From Ignavibacteriaceae bacterium (GTDB lineage: Bacteria; Bacteroidota; Ignavibacteria; Ignavibacteriales; Ignavibacteriaceae), in assembly GCA_031292465.1 (NCBI GenBank), contig JARLHB010000406.1, forward strand, positions 1 to 17,867: a stretch of 17,867 nt of DNA, in the 5' to 3' direction. The notes beneath the pieces were generated by a model. The model ran no database searches and had not been told where the DNA came from. It saw only the letters and a list, made by a program, of their open reading frames with translations. Shown piece by piece: positions 16,205 to 17,867 of this stretch; positions within the stretch are counted from its first letter, which is position 1, and each line of letters opens with the position of its first letter. The translations under genes were made by a program, and so were the position numbers.

Positions 16205-17867
16205 TCAATTATTATATCCAATCGTGCTGTTGCTTAATATATTTTTATAATTATTATAAAACCAATTAATTTTATAGTAATTTGACTTCAATATAGCATC
16301 AAAATTCTCATCATTTTTAACACGCAATGCAAGTGAAGCAATTTTTCTTGCTGTTTCAAAGTCAGAATGGGCAATCATATAGTTTGACACCTTATACATT
16401 GCATAGCTTTCAGAGTAATCATCTGCATCAAAATTCTTTGTAAATATGGCAATGAACAAATTATAATCTGCCTCAAACCTGCCGGCTAAATCAACTAATA
16501 CAGGAATAGCCGAATAATCATACTGTTCGGAGATGTACTCTTTCAGAATATTATATTTATCAAAATCATTTCCGTGCAAATACGAGACAATAAGCGTGTC
16601 CCTGCCTATCAGGTTATGCCGCAAGTTTGCAAGATAATAATAAGTCTGATTAGGCCGCTGCAATATTACACTTTTATAAATGGAATCGGCTTCAGCAAAT
16701 TTATGATTCAGAGAAAGCAAATCGCCTAATTTCATTTCCATACTATAATAGTAAGCAGAATTTTTAAATTGTCCCAATCTGCTGTACAAAAATTTTTCCG
16801 CGCCTTCTGCCTGTACTTTAGGCAAGCCTGCCTGTCCGGAAAGCAGTCCGGTTGAGTCGATTTTTTGAAGGCATTCCGCATAACCGATAATTGCGGAATA
16901 ATCATTTGTAATATTAAGTATTTCTCCAAAAATAATTTTTGATTTCCAATAATTCTTTTGATTGAAATAATTCCAGCCTTCTGCTATCCTGTCCTGTATA
17001 TAACGCGGACAAACTTTGTAAAATATAGATTTTCGCCCGAAATAATAATCCGCTTCATCTTTATGACTAATAAGTGAAGAATCCACTAATGAGGAATAGA
17101 ATTCTTTTACTGTTAGAGTTAACGGCCTGCCGTAAACCCCTGTAAAGTTTCCTTCGTAATACAATTTTTTATATTTGTCTATTCCGTATTTATCAATCAG
17201 GTATTTTGAAAAGGACCCGGCATAAATATAGGATAACGATGATGACTGCGTAAAAAAACTGAACCTGTCAAATAAGCCGTTCAGGTTTGCAATATACTTA
17301 TTATTATATGCAAGCGAGGCAAGATAATCCACATTATTGCCTTCAATAACCGGATCGGCAGCAACGGCAAGGCCTTCCAATAAATATGGATTTAACCCTG
17401 CAGAAATTTTAAATGGGCCTGCGCCAATTACAGAAGAAAAACAATGGGCAAGTTCATGCTTTAATGTTTCTTCATAATCAGTATAGGTAATAAATGAGCT
17501 CCCCATCCACGGTTTGGCAACGTCTGCGTTCCCCGAACCGAATAATTCTTTTTTTTGTGAGTTATTCAGAAATAAATAGGAATTTATTTTTTGCGGGTAT
17601 TCATAGCCGAAAAATCCTTTCAACTCATAATAATAATATTCATGATACACAATAATCGCTTTAACTAAATCCTTATCTAATTGCGGCGGATAATGTATAA
17701 TAAAATGCTTTGTTACAGCAGTACCGTTCAGTTCAGTATTCAGTCTGCTGAATGTAGTTGAGAAACCACAATACGGAGAAATATAGATAAATGCCGATGC
17801 TGCCAATATAACCGCAGCAAAGATAAGTATCCTGGAAAGTTTGATTAAGCCTAATATACTCCGGTAT
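16205..17867 (-). CDS. HExxH metallopeptidase-like protein with TPR-like C-terminus (5' end outside the window)
   Basis: Gluzincin-type zinc metallopeptidase-like protein, at least 554 aa. The frame stays open to the right edge of the window. The only in-frame start candidate inside is a TTG at 17806, which would cut a hydrophobic segment (LSRILIFAAVILAASAFIYIS) in two, so the true start almost certainly lies beyond 17867. That segment is a signal peptide or membrane anchor. Counting from the TTG, the zinc motif is HELAH (117-121), and EGLAVAAD with Glu144 is the likely third ligand, 23 residues later, as in peptidase-MA-like families. The C-terminal half is helical and TPR-like (AEGWNYFNQKNYWKSKIIFG). 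A short stretch, TGLLSGQAGLPK, is encoded by a decayed copy of a palindromic repeat. The gene ends 5 nt before the CCA-enzyme ATG. Natural substrate unknown. Confidence 0.82.
   Translation of the reverse strand, partial: YRSILGLIKLSRILIFAAVILAASAFIYISPYCGFSTTFSRLNTELNGTAVTKHFIIHYPPQLDKDLVKAIIVYHEYYYYELKGFFGYEYPQKINSYLFLNNSQKKELFGSGNADVAKPWMGSSFITYTDYEETLKHELAHCFSSVIGAGPFKISAGLNPYLLEGLAVAADPVIEGNNVDYLASLAYNNKYIANLNGLFDRFSFFTQSSSLSYIYAGSFSKYLIDKYGIDKYKKLYYEGNFTGVYGRPLTLTVKEFYSSLVDSSLISHKDEADYYFGRKSIFYKVCPRYIQDRIAEGWNYFNQKNYWKSKIIFGEILNITNDYSAIIGYAECLQKIDSTGLLSGQAGLPKVQAEGAEKFLYSRLGQFKNSAYYYSMEMKLGDLLSLNHKFAEADSIYKSVILQRPNQTYYYLANLRHNLIGRDTLIVSYLHGNDFDKYNILKEYISEQYDYSAIPVLVDLAGRFEADYNLFIAIFTKNFDADDYSESYAMYKVSNYMIAHSDFETARKIASLALRVKNDENFDAILKSNYYKINWFYNNYKNILSNSTIGYNN
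16825..16847 (-). repeat. Decayed palindromic repeat inside the metallopeptidase gene
   Basis: The minus strand here carries CCGGACAGGCAGGC, identical over 14 nt to the minus strand of the intergenic palindrome at 133-155. Over the full 23-nt repeat I count 20 matches, and the mismatches break the palindrome in this copy. It is read in frame as part of TGLLSGQAGLP, suggesting a repeat inserted into, and tolerated by, a coding region. Confidence 0.5.

Noticed and set aside
15817..16269. 150-codon plus-strand open frame
   Set aside because: It is antisense to the nucleotidyltransferase head of the CCA enzyme and to the end of the metallopeptidase gene; there are no protein motifs of its own.

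Overview
The window is 17.9 kb of AT-rich bacterial DNA in which every gene I can support lies on the minus strand, so transcription runs from the right edge to the left. The gene content suggests a Gram-negative member of the Bacteroidota/Ignavibacteriota/Chlorobi group: a CCA-adding enzyme fused to an HD domain, MacAB-type export with separate ATPase and permeases, a TPR/beta-barrel outer-membrane protein, a GH9 enzyme with a CelD-type N-terminal domain, and several starts with weak or no Shine-Dalgarno. Ignavibacteriota is my best guess, from the style of the genes only.

Right to left the layout is as follows. (1) 17867-16205: a membrane-anchored or secreted HExxH metallopeptidase whose 5' end lies outside the window. 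(2) 16199-14790: the CCA tRNA nucleotidyltransferase/HD gene, 5 nt after the peptidase stop. (3) 14789-14333: a 457-bp spacer with three short hairpins. (4) 14332-13073 and 13065-10180: a pair 7 nt apart, encoding a degenerate KaiC-like P-loop protein fused to a degenerate GGDEF-like domain, and a large periplasmic TPR protein ending in an outer-membrane beta-barrel. (5) 10003-8342: a GH9 (cellulase-family) glycoside hydrolase. (6) 8341-7889: a 453-bp spacer. (7) 7888-533: a tripartite efflux operon in the order TolC-like outer-membrane protein, MacA-like adaptor, ABC ATPase, then three MacB/FtsX-type permeases. (8) 532-1: a hairpin-rich non-coding tail.

The efflux operon is complete in itself: ATPase plus permeases in the inner membrane, adaptor across the periplasm, and an outer-membrane channel. 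It is unusual in having three permease genes for one ATPase, the last two being tandem paralogues separated by a 215-bp spacer full of palindromes.

The most interesting part is 8342-14332. A degenerate NTPase fused to a degenerate GGDEF domain is the architecture known from BcsE, the c-di-GMP-binding accessory protein of bacterial cellulose synthesis. A TPR/beta-barrel protein is the architecture of exopolysaccharide exporters such as BcsC, PgaA and PelB, and a cellulase-family hydrolase often accompanies such systems (BcsZ). No synthase is present in the window, so an atypical exopolysaccharide export/regulation module is a hypothesis. The second theme is a set of small perfect palindromes in the intergenic DNA. 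Two of them are related by compensatory base changes, and a decayed copy of another lies inside the metallopeptidase reading frame.

No tRNA, rRNA, CRISPR array, insertion sequence or phage gene was recognised. I saw no convincing promoter consensus and no hairpin with a proper U-tract.
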